NCBI GenBank assembly: GCA_951800675.1
Contig: CATOKC010000047.1
Coordinates: forward strand, 1-22,465
DNA from: an uncultured Oscillibacter sp.
Lineage (GTDB): Bacteria; Bacillota_A; Clostridia; Oscillospirales; Oscillospiraceae
DNA: 22,465 nucleotides
Reading direction: 5' to 3'
How positions within the stretch are numbered: position 1 is the stretch's first letter; each line of letters starts with the position of its first letter. Shown here piece after piece: positions 5,716 through 14,082 of this stretch. A program made the translations under genes and the position numbers. The notes beneath the pieces are model-generated. The model was given only the letters and a program-made list of their open reading frames with translations. It ran no database searches and was not told the DNA's origin.

Positions 5716-6927
5716 ATGAGCTACGTTATCAAAGCCACGCTGCTCGGTATTATACCGGAGGAGCCTGAGCCTGTCACCGTCTGCTTCCCGATCCCGGACG
5801 AGCAGTATGACCGCACCATTGACCGTCTCAGCCAGGCACGCATGGACCACGCAACGTCGACAAACTGCACGGTAAGCAAACTCGACAGCGGATATTCCGT
5901 CCTGGCGCCCTTAAAGGGCGCGCTGGTCAATGTGGACCAGCTGGACTATCTGGCAAAGCGGCTGGACAGTTTTGACGAGGGAGAGGCGGCGCAGTTTCAG
6001 GCCATGGCCTGTAAGATGAGCATACGCAGCCTGAAGGACTTCATCAATCTCACCTTCTGCTGCCAGCGGGCCACGGTCATCGCCGATTTCAACGACCTGG
6101 AACAGGCGGGCCGCGACCACCGCATGAATCTCAACGGCGGCGTTCTGTCAGCAGAGGAAGCCAAACTCCTGGATGGCCGGAAGGAAGCCCTCCAGCTCAT
6201 CCAAAGCGGTGCGGGAACCATCACGCCCTTCGGCGTCGTTTACGACAATGGGATGCGACTGGAGCAGCTTTACGACGGGAAGCATTTCCCTCCGTACTTA
6301 TATGACGCATACCCGCTGGTCCTGGAGGCGTCGTCCAAGCAGGCGCCGGAGGAGAAACCGGAATACCTGTACCTTCCCGCGGCCCAGCGTCAGATTGAGC
6401 GGGCCCTATGCCGGGCCGGAGTGACATCCGGCGCGGACCTTCAGCTCCAAATTGTGATGAATCAATTGCCTGAGCAAACCGCCGCAGCCCTGGATCTGGC
6501 AGATTTGACCAGCGGGGACTTGCCCTCCTTAAACCAAATGTGCCGCGCCATTAAGCCCCTGGCCTTCCAGGACCGGCAGAAACTGGATGCGGCGGTGCAA
6601 ATGGCGCAGCCGCAAGACGCGGACGAAGTGCGTTTTCTTGCGGAAAACCTGGAGCAGTTTACCTTCGTCCCCGGCATACAGTCCCCCAAAGAATATGGCG
6701 AATACCTGGTCAAGGAATCCGGTGAGTTCTGTTACGACGAAAAACTGGAGGGGCTCTATGACTACCCGCAATGCGGCCTCCGGCGGCTCGAGGAAGAGAA
6801 GGGACAGTTTTCTTCCCTGGGCTATATCGCCTACCGGGGCGCCTTGACGCTGGAGGAGCTGATGCGGGAGGACCCGGCGGAGCAGTACCAGCGGGAGCAG
6901 GCCCTACAGATGGGAGGGCCTGTGTAA
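5716..6927 (+). CDS. ArdA-like anti-restriction protein (403 aa)
   Basis: The product is the apparently intact form of the family whose N-terminal two-thirds is reused in the 3934 gene. Modules in order: beta-rich start MSYVIKATLL with a PIPDEQYDRTI helix; VNVDQLDYLAKRLDSF; INLTFCCQRATVIADFNDLE; TPFGVVYDNGMRLEQLYDG; YLYLPAAQRQIERALCRAGV; a second LDLADLTSGDLPSLNQMCRA repeat; and the C-terminal YGEYLVKESGEF ... LTLEELMREDPAEQYQREQ with tail QMGGPV. This domain order matches proteins I recall annotated as ArdA in gut Clostridia. It is expected to be a cytoplasmic DNA mimic that blocks restriction during transfer. GGAAAGGAACGC precedes the ATG. The tail codons ATGGGAGGG form a ribosome binding site for the small frame starting at the stop codon. 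Confidence 0.8.
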   Translation: MSYVIKATLLGIIPEEPEPVTVCFPIPDEQYDRTIDRLSQARMDHATSTNCTVSKLDSGYSVLAPLKGALVNVDQLDYLAKRLDSFDEGEAAQFQAMACKMSIRSLKDFINLTFCCQRATVIADFNDLEQAGRDHRMNLNGGVLSAEEAKLLDGRKEALQLIQSGAGTITPFGVVYDNGMRLEQLYDGKHFPPYLYDAYPLVLEASSKQAPEEKPEYLYLPAAQRQIERALCRAGVTSGADLQLQIVMNQLPEQTAAALDLADLTSGDLPSLNQMCRAIKPLAFQDRQKLDAAVQMAQPQDADEVRFLAENLEQFTFVPGIQSPKEYGEYLVKESGEFCYDEKLEGLYDYPQCGLRRLEEEKGQFSSLGYIAYRGALTLEELMREDPAEQYQREQALQMGGPV

Positions 6928-7064
6928 TGGAAGTCTATCTGAGCCGCAATCATCAAACCTGCCTGCACCTGTTCCCTCTCAGCGTGGGACGGCCTGGTCC
7001 GCCTTCTCAGCAGCCCCTTCCCCATCCAGGAGACTGGGCGGACGATGGCCTGAAAATAAGTTGA
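6927..7064 (+). CDS. Small possible gene, perhaps a truncated remnant
   Basis: The 45-codon frame begins MEVYLSRNHQTCLHLFPLSV. It starts on the TAATG overlap with the preceding stop and has GGGAGGG eight bases upstream, the same coupling layout as confirmed genes in this cluster. The first 18 residues look protein-like, while the remainder (Pro-rich, PPSQQPLPHPGDW) does not, so a longer gene may have been truncated by a frameshift or deletion. No family recognised. Confidence 0.4.
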   Translation: MEVYLSRNHQTCLHLFPLSVGRPGPPSQQPLPHPGDWADDGLKIS

Positions 7065-7078
7065 ACAGAGGTAAGATG

Positions 7079-7408
7079 ATGAGCGTCAATATTTATGAGG
7101 CCGAACTGCAAAATGTGTGGCTGTTCAGCCAGTCAGTCCTGTACACAACGCAGCCTGTTCCCCGCGGGGAGGTCCCCGAGGGGTGGTACTGCTACGATCT
7201 CCGCGGGACCACCGCGGACCCGGAACGGCCCCGTGAGCTGGTGGACCGGACAGGGCAGAACTTTGCGGGCTCTATTCTCTCGGCTGTGCCGCTGATGCGG
7301 GGCCGCACCCAAAGCAAGCTGGTCCAGGACAATTTCTGGCTGACCGGCGTTCCCGCCACTCTGGCGGACTTCTGCGCCGAGGAGGGGTCCCCTGCCCCAA
7401 CCTCCTGA
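7079..7408 (+). CDS. Short YDLRG-domain protein (truncated paralog of the 14083 gene)
   Basis: The product has 109 residues, aligning with residues 1-102 of the 14083 protein: MSVNIYE, SVLYTTQPVPR, EVPEGWYCYDLRGT, GSILS--PL, TLADFCAEE. It stops where the longer relatives continue into the GLFYA/GHVRIDFG module. It may be a stand-alone N-terminal domain or the product of truncation. The start at 7079 is preferred to the ATG three bases earlier by spacing to AGAGG and by alignment to MSINIK and MQINIY in relatives. Function unknown; all members sit beside ArdA-like genes. Its 3' end and the following leader recur as DNA at 12671-12850. Confidence 0.6.
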   Translation: MSVNIYEAELQNVWLFSQSVLYTTQPVPRGEVPEGWYCYDLRGTTADPERPRELVDRTGQNFAGSILSAVPLMRGRTQSKLVQDNFWLTGVPATLADFCAEEGSPAPTS

Positions 7409-7488
7409 GAAGGCGTTCCAGACCGCAGAGGAGTCCGTTGGGGCCCCTGAGTCCGCCTCCCACAGTTGGGTCATAGGAATCGTTTGAA

Positions 7489-7542
7489 AAGTTCGTAAAA
7501 AGCTGGACTTCCGTCAAATTCTGTGGTATGTGTGTTGGCTGC
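7489..7542 (+). promoter_or_regulatory. Repeated leader, copy 1
   Basis: A short hairpin AAGTTC (7489-7494) with GGACTT (7505-7510, one G-U) is followed by the box TGTGGTATGTGTGTTGGCTG (7522-7541). The box recurs at 12199, 12827 and 14034, each time upstream of a gene of this cluster. No canonical promoter is seen within it. Confidence 0.5.
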
Positions 7543-7612
7543 GAACCCAAACAACACGCAGGCCACCAGGCCGGAAAGGACACAGAATGGATGCTTTTTC
7601 AAGGACGACTTT

Positions 7613-8860
7613 ATGCTTCAGTTGATCTCCACGGGGGAATACATTGACGACAACCCCGGACACGGGGGAGATACCTACGCGGTGCGGGTCTACGTGCTGC
7701 GCCTGAACCCCTTCACGCTGAACGAGTGGTGGAAATCGCAAATATTAAACCACCGGAATACATACGGTACAGAGGAGGAGTGGGAAGCGTACAAGGCCGG
7801 AAAAGAGAAGCTGCAAACGGCTTTCAAAGAAAAGGTGGCGGATTTCCTGAAGGTTGATCTATCTCTCGGAAGTCTGTGCGTCACGCAAGAGGTGAAGTTC
7901 ATGAGCATCAATATCAAAACGGATCGTATGCGGGCCGCAATCCTGTTTCACAAAAGCGTTCTGTTTACGCCCGAGCGGATACCGGATAACGATGTGCCCG
8001 ATGGGTGGCATCGCTACGATCTGCGCGGGAGCATCCACAACGCCCGCAATGCTGGAAAACCCACCGCAATACCTGACCACGCTTATGTGAATCGGATCGG
8101 CTCCATCCTTTCGCCGATTCCCTTGATGCGGGAATGGACCGTACTCCGCAGGGTAAATGGGCAGTTTCTCCTGTTGGGGAGCGCCTTAACCCTGCGGGAA
8201 TACTGCCGGGACAATGGCTTAGATTTCCCCGCAAAGAATCAGAACTTCCATATCCGCCCCGCTCCTCCCGAGGAAGCGGGGCTTTTCTATGCCCTCTCCA
8301 CGGAGGAGGACGCGGAGCAGGGCGCCATTGGTCACGTCCGCATCGACTTCGGGCGCTCCGGGAGCGAGTTCCACCCCAGCTGGTGGCCCAGGGGACCCGA
8401 GGAGCTGAACACGCCCGCGTTCAAACAGGAGCTGGGCGAGGTCGTAGATGAACTGCGACTCAGCGTCCTGAAGGGGCTTGGCTCCATGCATAGCTACTGC
8501 TCCGGGCACGGCGGGAAAATTGAGGGCGGCGTCTGTTGTCAGAATTATGGCTATGTGGTGGAGACAGAGCGGTACCTCTACCGCCTGCGGTGCAACCCCA
8601 CGCCAGGCGATTACCAAGCCTACCTCAGCTGCTTCGACAAACAGGCGCAGACGCTGGGGCTGACCGAGAAGGGCCGCCAAGTCCTCAAGGACGCCGCCGA
8701 CCCCGGCCGAAGAGAGTTCGAGCGCCTGTTTGGCAGAAATGCGGATTATTCTCCGGAGGATGTCGTCAGAATCACATACGGCAGGAACATGATCTATGAA
8801 GCCGCGCCCGTTCAGGCAGAAGGACCGGCGCAGAACACAGGAGGGATGCGATTTGAATAG
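7613..8860 (+). CDS. WWPRG-family fusion protein with an unrelated N-terminal extension
   Basis: From residue 97 (MSINIK, base 7901) the protein aligns with the 14083 family: YDLRGS, GSILSPIPLM, EAGLFYA, GHVRIDFG, SWWPRGPEELN, SYCSGHGGKIEGGVCCQNYG, YRLRCNP-PGDYQAYLSCFDK. After TEKGRQVLKDAADPG it jumps to REFERLFGRNADYSPEDVVR ITYGRNMIYEA, which is the end of the separate 15420 protein. It therefore fuses two genes of operon II with the intervening parts deleted. Residues 1-96 (VRVYVLRLNPFTLNEWW) show normal coding character but no recognised family. Start options: 7523, 7613 (AAGGA, 7 bases) and 7901 (AGAGGTGA, good spacing); translation may begin at 7901 as well. It ends in GGMRFE, whose codons supply the next ribosome site. 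Confidence 0.7.
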   Translation: MLQLISTGEYIDDNPGHGGDTYAVRVYVLRLNPFTLNEWWKSQILNHRNTYGTEEEWEAYKAGKEKLQTAFKEKVADFLKVDLSLGSLCVTQEVKFMSINIKTDRMRAAILFHKSVLFTPERIPDNDVPDGWHRYDLRGSIHNARNAGKPTAIPDHAYVNRIGSILSPIPLMREWTVLRRVNGQFLLLGSALTLREYCRDNGLDFPAKNQNFHIRPAPPEEAGLFYALSTEEDAEQGAIGHVRIDFGRSGSEFHPSWWPRGPEELNTPAFKQELGEVVDELRLSVLKGLGSMHSYCSGHGGKIEGGVCCQNYGYVVETERYLYRLRCNPTPGDYQAYLSCFDKQAQTLGLTEKGRQVLKDAADPGRREFERLFGRNADYSPEDVVRITYGRNMIYEAAPVQAEGPAQNTGGMRFE

Positions 8861-9392
8861 CAGTGAAAACGCCAAGCCGGCCCAGCCCAGGGCAGGCAGA
8901 GCCTACACAGTGGGTGAGCTTCTGAAGGCGATAGAGCCGCAATATCAGATGTATAAGCTCACCATGCGCCAGTGCATCGCCGGTTTGAGGGCGCACGCCG
9001 CCCAGCTCACGGCGCAGGGGCAGGAGGAAGAGAACCCGCGCTTTCGCCGGCTCTGCATTGAAATGGCGGAGTTTTGGGGCCTGACCGAGGATGACACGCC
9101 CAAGGGATACCAGGAGATGGCGGAGCAGATCGGCAGCGCCTTTGACCATGCGGTATCCGCCGCCAGAGACTCCGGCCAAGCGCCCATGACGAGTGATCAG
9201 GCCAGGCAGGATATCCTTGACGGCCTGGAGCTCTACGCGCAAGAGATGGTGGCGTGCGGCGATATGGCCCCATGGGTCAAGGAGTGCGAGGACCTCTCCG
9301 AACAGCTCAAGGTGGAATGGCAGACCGGCGTCCCGCCTGATCAAGTCCGCGGAGAGGAGACAAATATGAGGATGGGAGGTATGGAGCTGTGA
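8853..9392 (+). CDS. Conserved hypothetical protein unique to operon I
   Basis: The product has 179 residues, helical and soluble, beginning with codons for LNSSENAKPAQ (TTG start) and containing YTVGELLKAIEPQYQMYKL, FRRLCIEMAEFWGLTEDD and the tail RMGGMEL. The TTG start at 8853 is selected because AGGAGG (8839-8844) sits eight bases upstream and the start overlaps the previous stop by 8 bases; an ATG at 8796 has no such site. It has no counterpart at the same position of operon II, so it was either gained here or lost there. Its closing ATGGGAGGT lies nine bases before the GTG start of the next gene. Function not recognised. Confidence 0.65.
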   Translation: MNSSENAKPAQPRAGRAYTVGELLKAIEPQYQMYKLTMRQCIAGLRAHAAQLTAQGQEEENPRFRRLCIEMAEFWGLTEDDTPKGYQEMAEQIGSAFDHAVSAARDSGQAPMTSDQARQDILDGLELYAQEMVACGDMAPWVKECEDLSEQLKVEWQTGVPPDQVRGEETNMRMGGMEL

Positions 9393-10072
9393 GAGAAATG
9401 GACCAAACCGCCTTCTGGAGCCTGATCGGGGAGACAAAGCGGGAATTCGGCCAGAATATGGGCGCATCCCTCCAGCACCTGACAGAGCGGCTCACCGCTC
9501 TCGGCCTCCAGCAGGCGATGGATTTCCAGGATATCCTGCGGGGGTACCGGACGCTCGCAAACCAGTACGGCCTCTGGTGCGCCGCAGCCGTCATGCGCCC
9601 GGACGCCGATGAGGACGAATATTTCCATAGTTTCCGCAACTGGCTGATCGCACAGGGACAAGACGTTTATCTGGCGGCGCTGAAAAAACCGGACTCCCTG
9701 GCGGAGGTTGAGCCTTACGGATATTGCGAATTTGAGGAATTGGACAACGCCGCTTCCAGCGCCGTGGTAAAGCTGGCCGGGCGGTATACGGAAACGTCTG
9801 AATCCTCCCCGGCAAACGCGGAACTGCTGCTGGAATTGAAAAGGGATATCGTGTATGGAGAGGGTATCGGCTATCCGTATGAATGGGAGGAGATGGCAGA
9901 GTACCTGCCGCGCCTGTGCGGCAAATACCTGACAGCCGAAGAGCTGGCCCATAAAATCAAAACGGAGGCAGCCTGGAATCCCGATCATCCGGAAATTCAA
10001 GCTCTGAGAGCGGCAGGCCGGCGGGACGCCGGCGTTCACACCGCAGAAATGAATATGGGAGGCGGTATGTAA
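9389..10072 (+). CDS. DUF4240 domain protein, copy 1
   Basis: The product has 227 residues. The N-terminal half (DQTAFWSLI, LTERLTALGLQQAMDFQDIL, YGLWCAAAVM, FRNWLIAQGQDVYLAALKKP DSLA) matches DUF4240, a widespread bacterial domain of unknown function typified by FW-LI and FR-WLI-G---Y-AAL--PD-LA. The C-terminal half (GYPYEWEEM, YLPRLCGKYL) is shared with the copy at 16193. The GTG start overlaps the preceding TGA and has GGGAGG nine bases upstream; the ATG nine bases further in has none. The tail NMGGGM carries the ribosome site for the next gene. Confidence 0.8.
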   Translation: MREMDQTAFWSLIGETKREFGQNMGASLQHLTERLTALGLQQAMDFQDILRGYRTLANQYGLWCAAAVMRPDADEDEYFHSFRNWLIAQGQDVYLAALKKPDSLAEVEPYGYCEFEELDNAASSAVVKLAGRYTETSESSPANAELLLELKRDIVYGEGIGYPYEWEEMAEYLPRLCGKYLTAEELAHKIKTEAAWNPDHPEIQALRAAGRRDAGVHTAEMNMGGGM

Positions 10073-11056
10073 ATGAATCAGATATCGAAGGGACAGCTCG
10101 AATTCCTGCGCCGGCAGTTTCCGATTGGCAGCCGGATCAAGCTCCAGGAGATGAGGGACTCCTTCTGCCCGGTGGAATCGGGGACCATGGGAACCCTGCA
10201 ATGCATCGACGACGTCGGCACGTTCCATGTTCGCTGGGACAATGGCCGGGGCCTCGGCCTGGTGCCGGGAGAGGATCAATTTACCGTCCTGCCCCCGCCC
10301 ACCCAGACGCTGAAGCTATATGCGCCCATGACGGCGGATTTATTTGAACCTGACGAGTACGGCGGAATGCCCGAGGAGGGCGAACTGCTTGATGGGAAGG
10401 AACTTCGGAGCTTTCAGGATCAAATTCTGGCGGCACTGATAAAGGCGCGGGCGCCGGAGGAGGAAAAACGCGGCGTCATGCACTGGTACAAAAAGGATGA
10501 CGCTGTCGGTCAAAAAGTACGCTCCGCCCTGTTCACCACAGAGCAGAGGGACGGCCAGCTCTGGGCTGTGGTGGAATGCCAGGTTTCCGGAACACTGACT
10601 CCCATGGAGATGGATACCCTGATGGACTATCTGGGTGGGCAAATGTCGGACGGATGGGGCGAGGGTTTTGAACAACGGGAAATTTGTGTTGATGGCCGGT
10701 CCGAGCTGTACGTCCACCTGTGGCAGGGCGAGAACTGGAGCATCATGACCGAGCAGGACCGCTTTGACCCCCACTTCTCAGAGCGTCTTCCGGAAATGTG
10801 CCTGTCTGTCCTCCCCAGTGACGGAACCCCCATCTGCGTCATACGCGGAGAGCAGGGATATCACTCCTCTGAGTGGAACACCGGCGATCCCGAGCGGAAT
10901 CGCCGCATCGCTGACTACCATAACCAGAAGCGCGGAATCACCACCGCCCAGGAGCAAGCTATGGTGAACGGCAGTATATTCGGCTGGGATATTCCCTCGG
11001 CGGACCTGAAGAGTTACGAAAAAGCGCCGCTCCAGATGGGAGGTCTATCATGCTAA
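10073..11056 (+). CDS. DUF4314-headed accessory protein, copy 1
   Basis: The product has 327 residues. Residues 7-72 ([53 protein letters not shown]) match DUF4314, a small beta-barrel-like domain of clostridial elements. Residues 80-250 ([78 protein letters not shown]) form a second conserved block that I recall only as a DUF. The rest ([20 protein letters not shown], ending QMGGLSC) is shared with the 16999 protein. The ATG abuts the previous stop with GGGAGG ten bases upstream. Soluble, function unknown. Confidence 0.8.
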   Translation: MNQISKGQLEFLRRQFPIGSRIKLQEMRDSFCPVESGTMGTLQCIDDVGTFHVRWDNGRGLGLVPGEDQFTVLPPPTQTLKLYAPMTADLFEPDEYGGMPEEGELLDGKELRSFQDQILAALIKARAPEEEKRGVMHWYKKDDAVGQKVRSALFTTEQRDGQLWAVVECQVSGTLTPMEMDTLMDYLGGQMSDGWGEGFEQREICVDGRSELYVHLWQGENWSIMTEQDRFDPHFSERLPEMCLSVLPSDGTPICVIRGEQGYHSSEWNTGDPERNRRIADYHNQKRGITTAQEQAMVNGSIFGWDIPSADLKSYEKAPLQMGGLSC

Positions 11057-12171
11057 GGCTGAATGTATCCAGCGGCAGGGTACTTGAACAGCTGGAACTG
11101 CCGGTACCGCTGGATGAATTCGAACGGAAAGTTGATGAAATCCGTGCGGGGCAGCCAAATGTAGTACCCTCAGTCTTCAGCGCGGCCAGTCCCGTTCCCG
11201 CGCTCAACTGGCATCTCCAGTCTATCAGGCTGGACAGCGATTCCACGCTCCAGAAGCTGAACCAGCTGGCGGAAACGATAGACGGGCTGAACGCGGCAGC
11301 ACGCTACCATCTGTCCAAGTCTCTGGACGCGGAGTCTCAACAGAGCCTGGACAATGTGCTTCGAATTGCCGTCCATGTAAAGCCGGGCAGTATGGACTGC
11401 TATGAGGTCATTTCGGGCGTGGCTTCCCACCAGGAGCTTGGCAAATGGCTGGTGGAGCATGACCATCTGAAAGACAAGGTGCCGGAAACCGTGCGGGCCT
11501 ATCTGGACTACCGCTCCATTGGCATAGACTACTGCTGCGAACATGAGGGAGAGTTCCTGGCCGATGGTTACACAGGTATCCGGCCGGGCGCTATGGAGCA
11601 GGTCTTGGAGGAACAGGGCGTCCTCCACCTGACGCTTTCTGCGGCAAAGGGTGCATTCGCCCTCAGCTTCCCCGCTACGGACGAGCGGCTGGAACAGGCA
11701 AAAAGGGCGCTGGAGGTGGAGGACTTCGCCCAGGCCGATATCACCACCGTCAAGTTCTCCTCTTCGCATCTGGGCGGACTGCTCCCCCTGGACGCCGCCA
11801 CAGTGGAGGACGCCAACACGTTGGCCCTGTGCCTCCAGGAGATGGAGCGGGAGGACGGGGAACTGATAAAGTTCTGCGCCGTTCTGGAGGTGGAACAGCC
11901 GGATACCTTCACGGAAGCTGTCCGCATCGCCATAAATCGGGACGACTATGAACGAGTCCCGGAGGACATGGACGCGTATGGGAAACAGGTACTCCGCCGC
12001 GCCGGGGCGGACGACGAGGTCATCGATACCGCCGATGGGTATATGGACTTTGCCCAGCTGGGCAGGGACTCCTTGGAGGAGGACGGCGTCCGGCGGACGG
12101 AGTTCGGGCTGGTGCGCCGTCTGAGAAAGCCCTTTCCTCCTGAACCGGAGATCGGGCAGTCCATGGTGTAA
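11050..12171 (+). CDS. ArdA-like anti-restriction protein, J type (373 aa)
   Basis: It overlaps the preceding gene by 7 bases, with GGGAGG from that gene's tail upstream of the ATG. The N-terminal half has the ArdA-like layout seen across this cluster: [79 protein letters not shown]. The C-terminal half ([71 protein letters not shown]) is the one also grafted onto the 3934 protein. Strongly acidic by inspection, as expected of a DNA mimic. Last gene of operon I; hairpin AAAAGTCC/GGACTTTT follows at once. Confidence 0.75.
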   Translation: MLRLNVSSGRVLEQLELPVPLDEFERKVDEIRAGQPNVVPSVFSAASPVPALNWHLQSIRLDSDSTLQKLNQLAETIDGLNAAARYHLSKSLDAESQQSLDNVLRIAVHVKPGSMDCYEVISGVASHQELGKWLVEHDHLKDKVPETVRAYLDYRSIGIDYCCEHEGEFLADGYTGIRPGAMEQVLEEQGVLHLTLSAAKGAFALSFPATDERLEQAKRALEVEDFAQADITTVKFSSSHLGGLLPLDAATVEDANTLALCLQEMEREDGELIKFCAVLEVEQPDTFTEAVRIAINRDDYERVPEDMDAYGKQVLRRAGADDEVIDTADGYMDFAQLGRDSLEEDGVRRTEFGLVRRLRKPFPPEPEIGQSMV

Positions 12172-12220
12172 AAAGTCCTGCTGGACTTTTGAACAGAGTT
12201 GTGGTATCTGTGTTTGCTAC
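12171..12220 (+). promoter_or_regulatory. Repeated leader, copy 2, with possible weak terminator
   Basis: AAAAGTCC (12171-12178) and GGACTTTT (12183-12190) form a perfect 8-bp hairpin directly at the stop of the 11050 gene. TTGTGGTATCTGTGTTTGCT follows at 12199-12218. The hairpin with its four T's could terminate operon I weakly. The box is shared with the other leader copies. Confidence 0.5.
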
Positions 12221-12245
12221 AAGATGAAAAAAGGTAGCGAAATCA

Positions 12246-12742
12246 TTGCAAATCAGCATCTACAAGGATAAAATGCTGGGCGCTCGCCTGTTCGGAGGCC
12301 CGGTGCTGTTTAGTGCCCAGCCCATCCCCCGCAAGGACATACCCCAGGGTTGGTTCTGCTGCGACCTGCGAGGTACTGCCGGCCACCCGGACGAACCCCA
12401 CGCGCTGGTGGATATGACGGCGGAGTGTTCCTGGAAGCGTCTGGCAAACAGTGAAAAACGCATCCGGCGCCGCGCAGGAGCGGACGCTGACCGGATGCGT
12501 TGGATAGCTGGATTGGCAAAAAACAGCCTCCGGCACGGTGCCAAAAACGTTCTTCTCCCGTCCAGGCCAAGCTGTTGGTTTCGGAATTTCAACGAATTGT
12601 GCTTGCGCACGTTGACTGTCACCGCCAGTAGAGATTCCTCTCATTTCCGAAGAAACCTTTTTGATTATGCTATTTCTGGCTGACCGGCGTTCCGGCCACC
12701 CTAGCGGACTTCCGCACCGGGGAGAATATCCCCGGCCTCCTG
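12246..12742 (+). pseudogene. YDLRG-family gene broken by a 245-bp foreign segment
   Basis: Codons from a TTG at 12246 read QISIYKDKMLGARLFGGPVL, FSAQPIPRKDIPQGW, DLRGTAGHPDEPHALVDM, nearly identical to the 14083 gene. Homology stops at about 12425. At 12671 it resumes as YFWLTGVPATLADF, matching the end of the 7079 gene. Between them about 245 bases of unrelated DNA replace the roughly 110 bases expected, giving a nonsense continuation that ends at 12683. The start codon is TTG where the paralog has ATG, and no strong ribosome site precedes it. Probably nonfunctional. Confidence 0.75.
12457..12501. repeat. 11-bp perfect inverted repeat inside the foreign segment
   Basis: AACGCATCCGG (12457-12467) and CCGGATGCGTT (12491-12501) are perfect inverted copies around a 23-base GC-rich loop. 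It is the only strong structure in the segment inserted into the YDLRG pseudogene and may mark a small non-coding mobile unit or a folded RNA. Confidence 0.55.
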
Positions 12743-12826
12743 AAAAGGCGTTCCAGTTTGTGTCGCCAAGACGATGGAATCCCCCCTGCGGTTGGGTTAT
12801 GGGGATGGCTTAGAAAGTTCAAAGAA

Positions 12827-12852
12827 GTTGAGATATTCGTGCTTGCTGTAAA
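12827..12852 (+). promoter_or_regulatory. Repeated leader, copy 3 (diverged)
   Basis: GTTGAGATATTCGTGCTTGC with TGTAAA is an imperfect copy of the GTTGTGGTATGTGTGTTTGC box, about 10 bases before the strong AAAGGAGGT of the 12871 gene. The accompanying hairpin is not convincing in this copy. The DNA 100 bases upstream also matches that before copy 1. Confidence 0.45.
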
Positions 12853-12870
12853 GCAAAAGGAGGTAACACA

Positions 12871-13969
12871 TTGGAAATGAACGGTGACATGCCCCGAAAA
12901 AAACCTGAATTGCGGCGGGAAGGAGATGGGAATATTCTCCAAAAACTTGAACCCCTTCTGGAGCTGCCCGGTACGCGGGAGGCTCAGATGTATCTGGGAC
13001 GCAGGCTGTTTACGCTGAGCACCAGGGAACAATATCTCCTCGCCGCAGCTTGTACGCTGCGGCCACCCCGGACAGTGTCGGATGCCATTCATCATCTTTT
13101 TGCGCAGGAGAATTGCACCGTGTGTTTGTCCGAAAACGACGAAGATCTGGGCATAGCCTATCTAAGGCAGATATCCCCCACTCCGCAGGACGTCCTGCCC
13201 CATGTAGATTTTGCTTCTCTCGGACAACTGTACAGAATTAAATATCCCGGATTGTTTATCGAAGGCTGCTATGCTGCTTATTCGCCCCAGCCTAAACGGA
13301 TCATCCCCCAGGGCAGCCGGTATCACAGGTACTGGGACGGCGGCTGGTGTATCCGGCTGAAGCTGACCAGCGCCGCAGTTCCCAAGGGCGTGTGGCTGCG
13401 GCTGCCGGATACCGCACCGGATAGCGGCTGTGCCGTCGGAGAGATCACGCTGGCCTGCCGGAAATTGAAGACGGATTGCCTGGATACCTGCACCTTGCTG
13501 GATTTCGAGAGCGTTCTGCCCGTGGGAAACCTGAAGGAGCAGTACAGCAGCATTGATGAATTGGTCAAAGACGGAAACACTCTGGGGAACGCCCTGGATA
13601 AATGGGCTCATGAATTTCCCCCCCTCGCTGGATAGGCTTGCCGCCGCACTGGAGTATGAAAACTGCCATACTCTGAAAACCGCCCTGGATGTTCTTTGGA
13701 ATCTGCAATGTTATAAATGGGTACCCATGGAAGATCGGGAGTACTTCGCGATAAATGCCCTGCGTGACCGCGGGGTATCGGAGGAGCTAATTATGTCCGG
13801 CGCCATTGATCTGTACAGCTGCGCAGAGGATATTCTGGAGAGCTCCGGCTATGTTTACGTCAAACAAGCGGGCGGTTATGTATTCCGGGACGAACAAAAA
13901 CACATCCAGTTTTTTGACGCCCCCGCAGACGGACAAGATCCGGCACAGGGCGGCATGACCATGCAGTGA
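12871..13969 (+). pseudogene. ArdA-like repeat protein, frameshifted at a C7 run
   Basis: Translation starts at a TTG six bases after AAGGAGGT. The first frame (254 residues) reads through LFTLSTREQYLLAAACTLRP, TVSDAIHHLFAQE, VWLRLPDTAPDSGCAVGEIT and ends at TAG 13635. The homologous continuation SLDRLAAALEYENCHTLKTA LDVLWNLQCY...GGMTMQ is in another frame, running to 13969. The switch falls at CCCCCCC near 13618-13624; removing one C gives an uninterrupted 365-residue protein that aligns with the 20273 gene. It may be a true mutation, a reversible slippage tract or a sequence error. The ALEYE-C--LK-ALD---L--Y module resembles the C-terminal ArdA-like repeats elsewhere in the cluster. Confidence 0.75.
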
Positions 13970-14019
13970 ACCTCCCTGCCACCCTTTCCCGGAAAAAGAA
14001 TGATGTGAAAATTTAAGTA

Positions 14020-14059
14020 GACTTCTTGCCGAAGTTGTGGTATGTGTGTTTGCTGCAAA
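14020..14059 (+). promoter_or_regulatory. Repeated leader, copy 4
   Basis: Hairpin GACTTC (14020-14025) with GAAGTT (14031-14036) merges into the box GTTGTGGTATGTGTGTTTGC TGCAAA (14034-14059), just before operon II. It is the best preserved copy of the box. Confidence 0.5.
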
Positions 14060-14082
14060 ACAAAAAGGAAGGGATGAATCCA

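Noticed and set aside
7522..7542. The repeated GTTGTGGTATGTGTG box as a sigma-A promoter
   Set aside because: It has no TATAAT-like hexamer with a -35 at normal spacing in the four copies, so I treat it as a leader element of unknown role instead.
12457..12501. Integron attC site
   Set aside because: The inverted repeat lacks the RYYYAAC/GTTRRRY core boxes and no integrase or cassette array is present.
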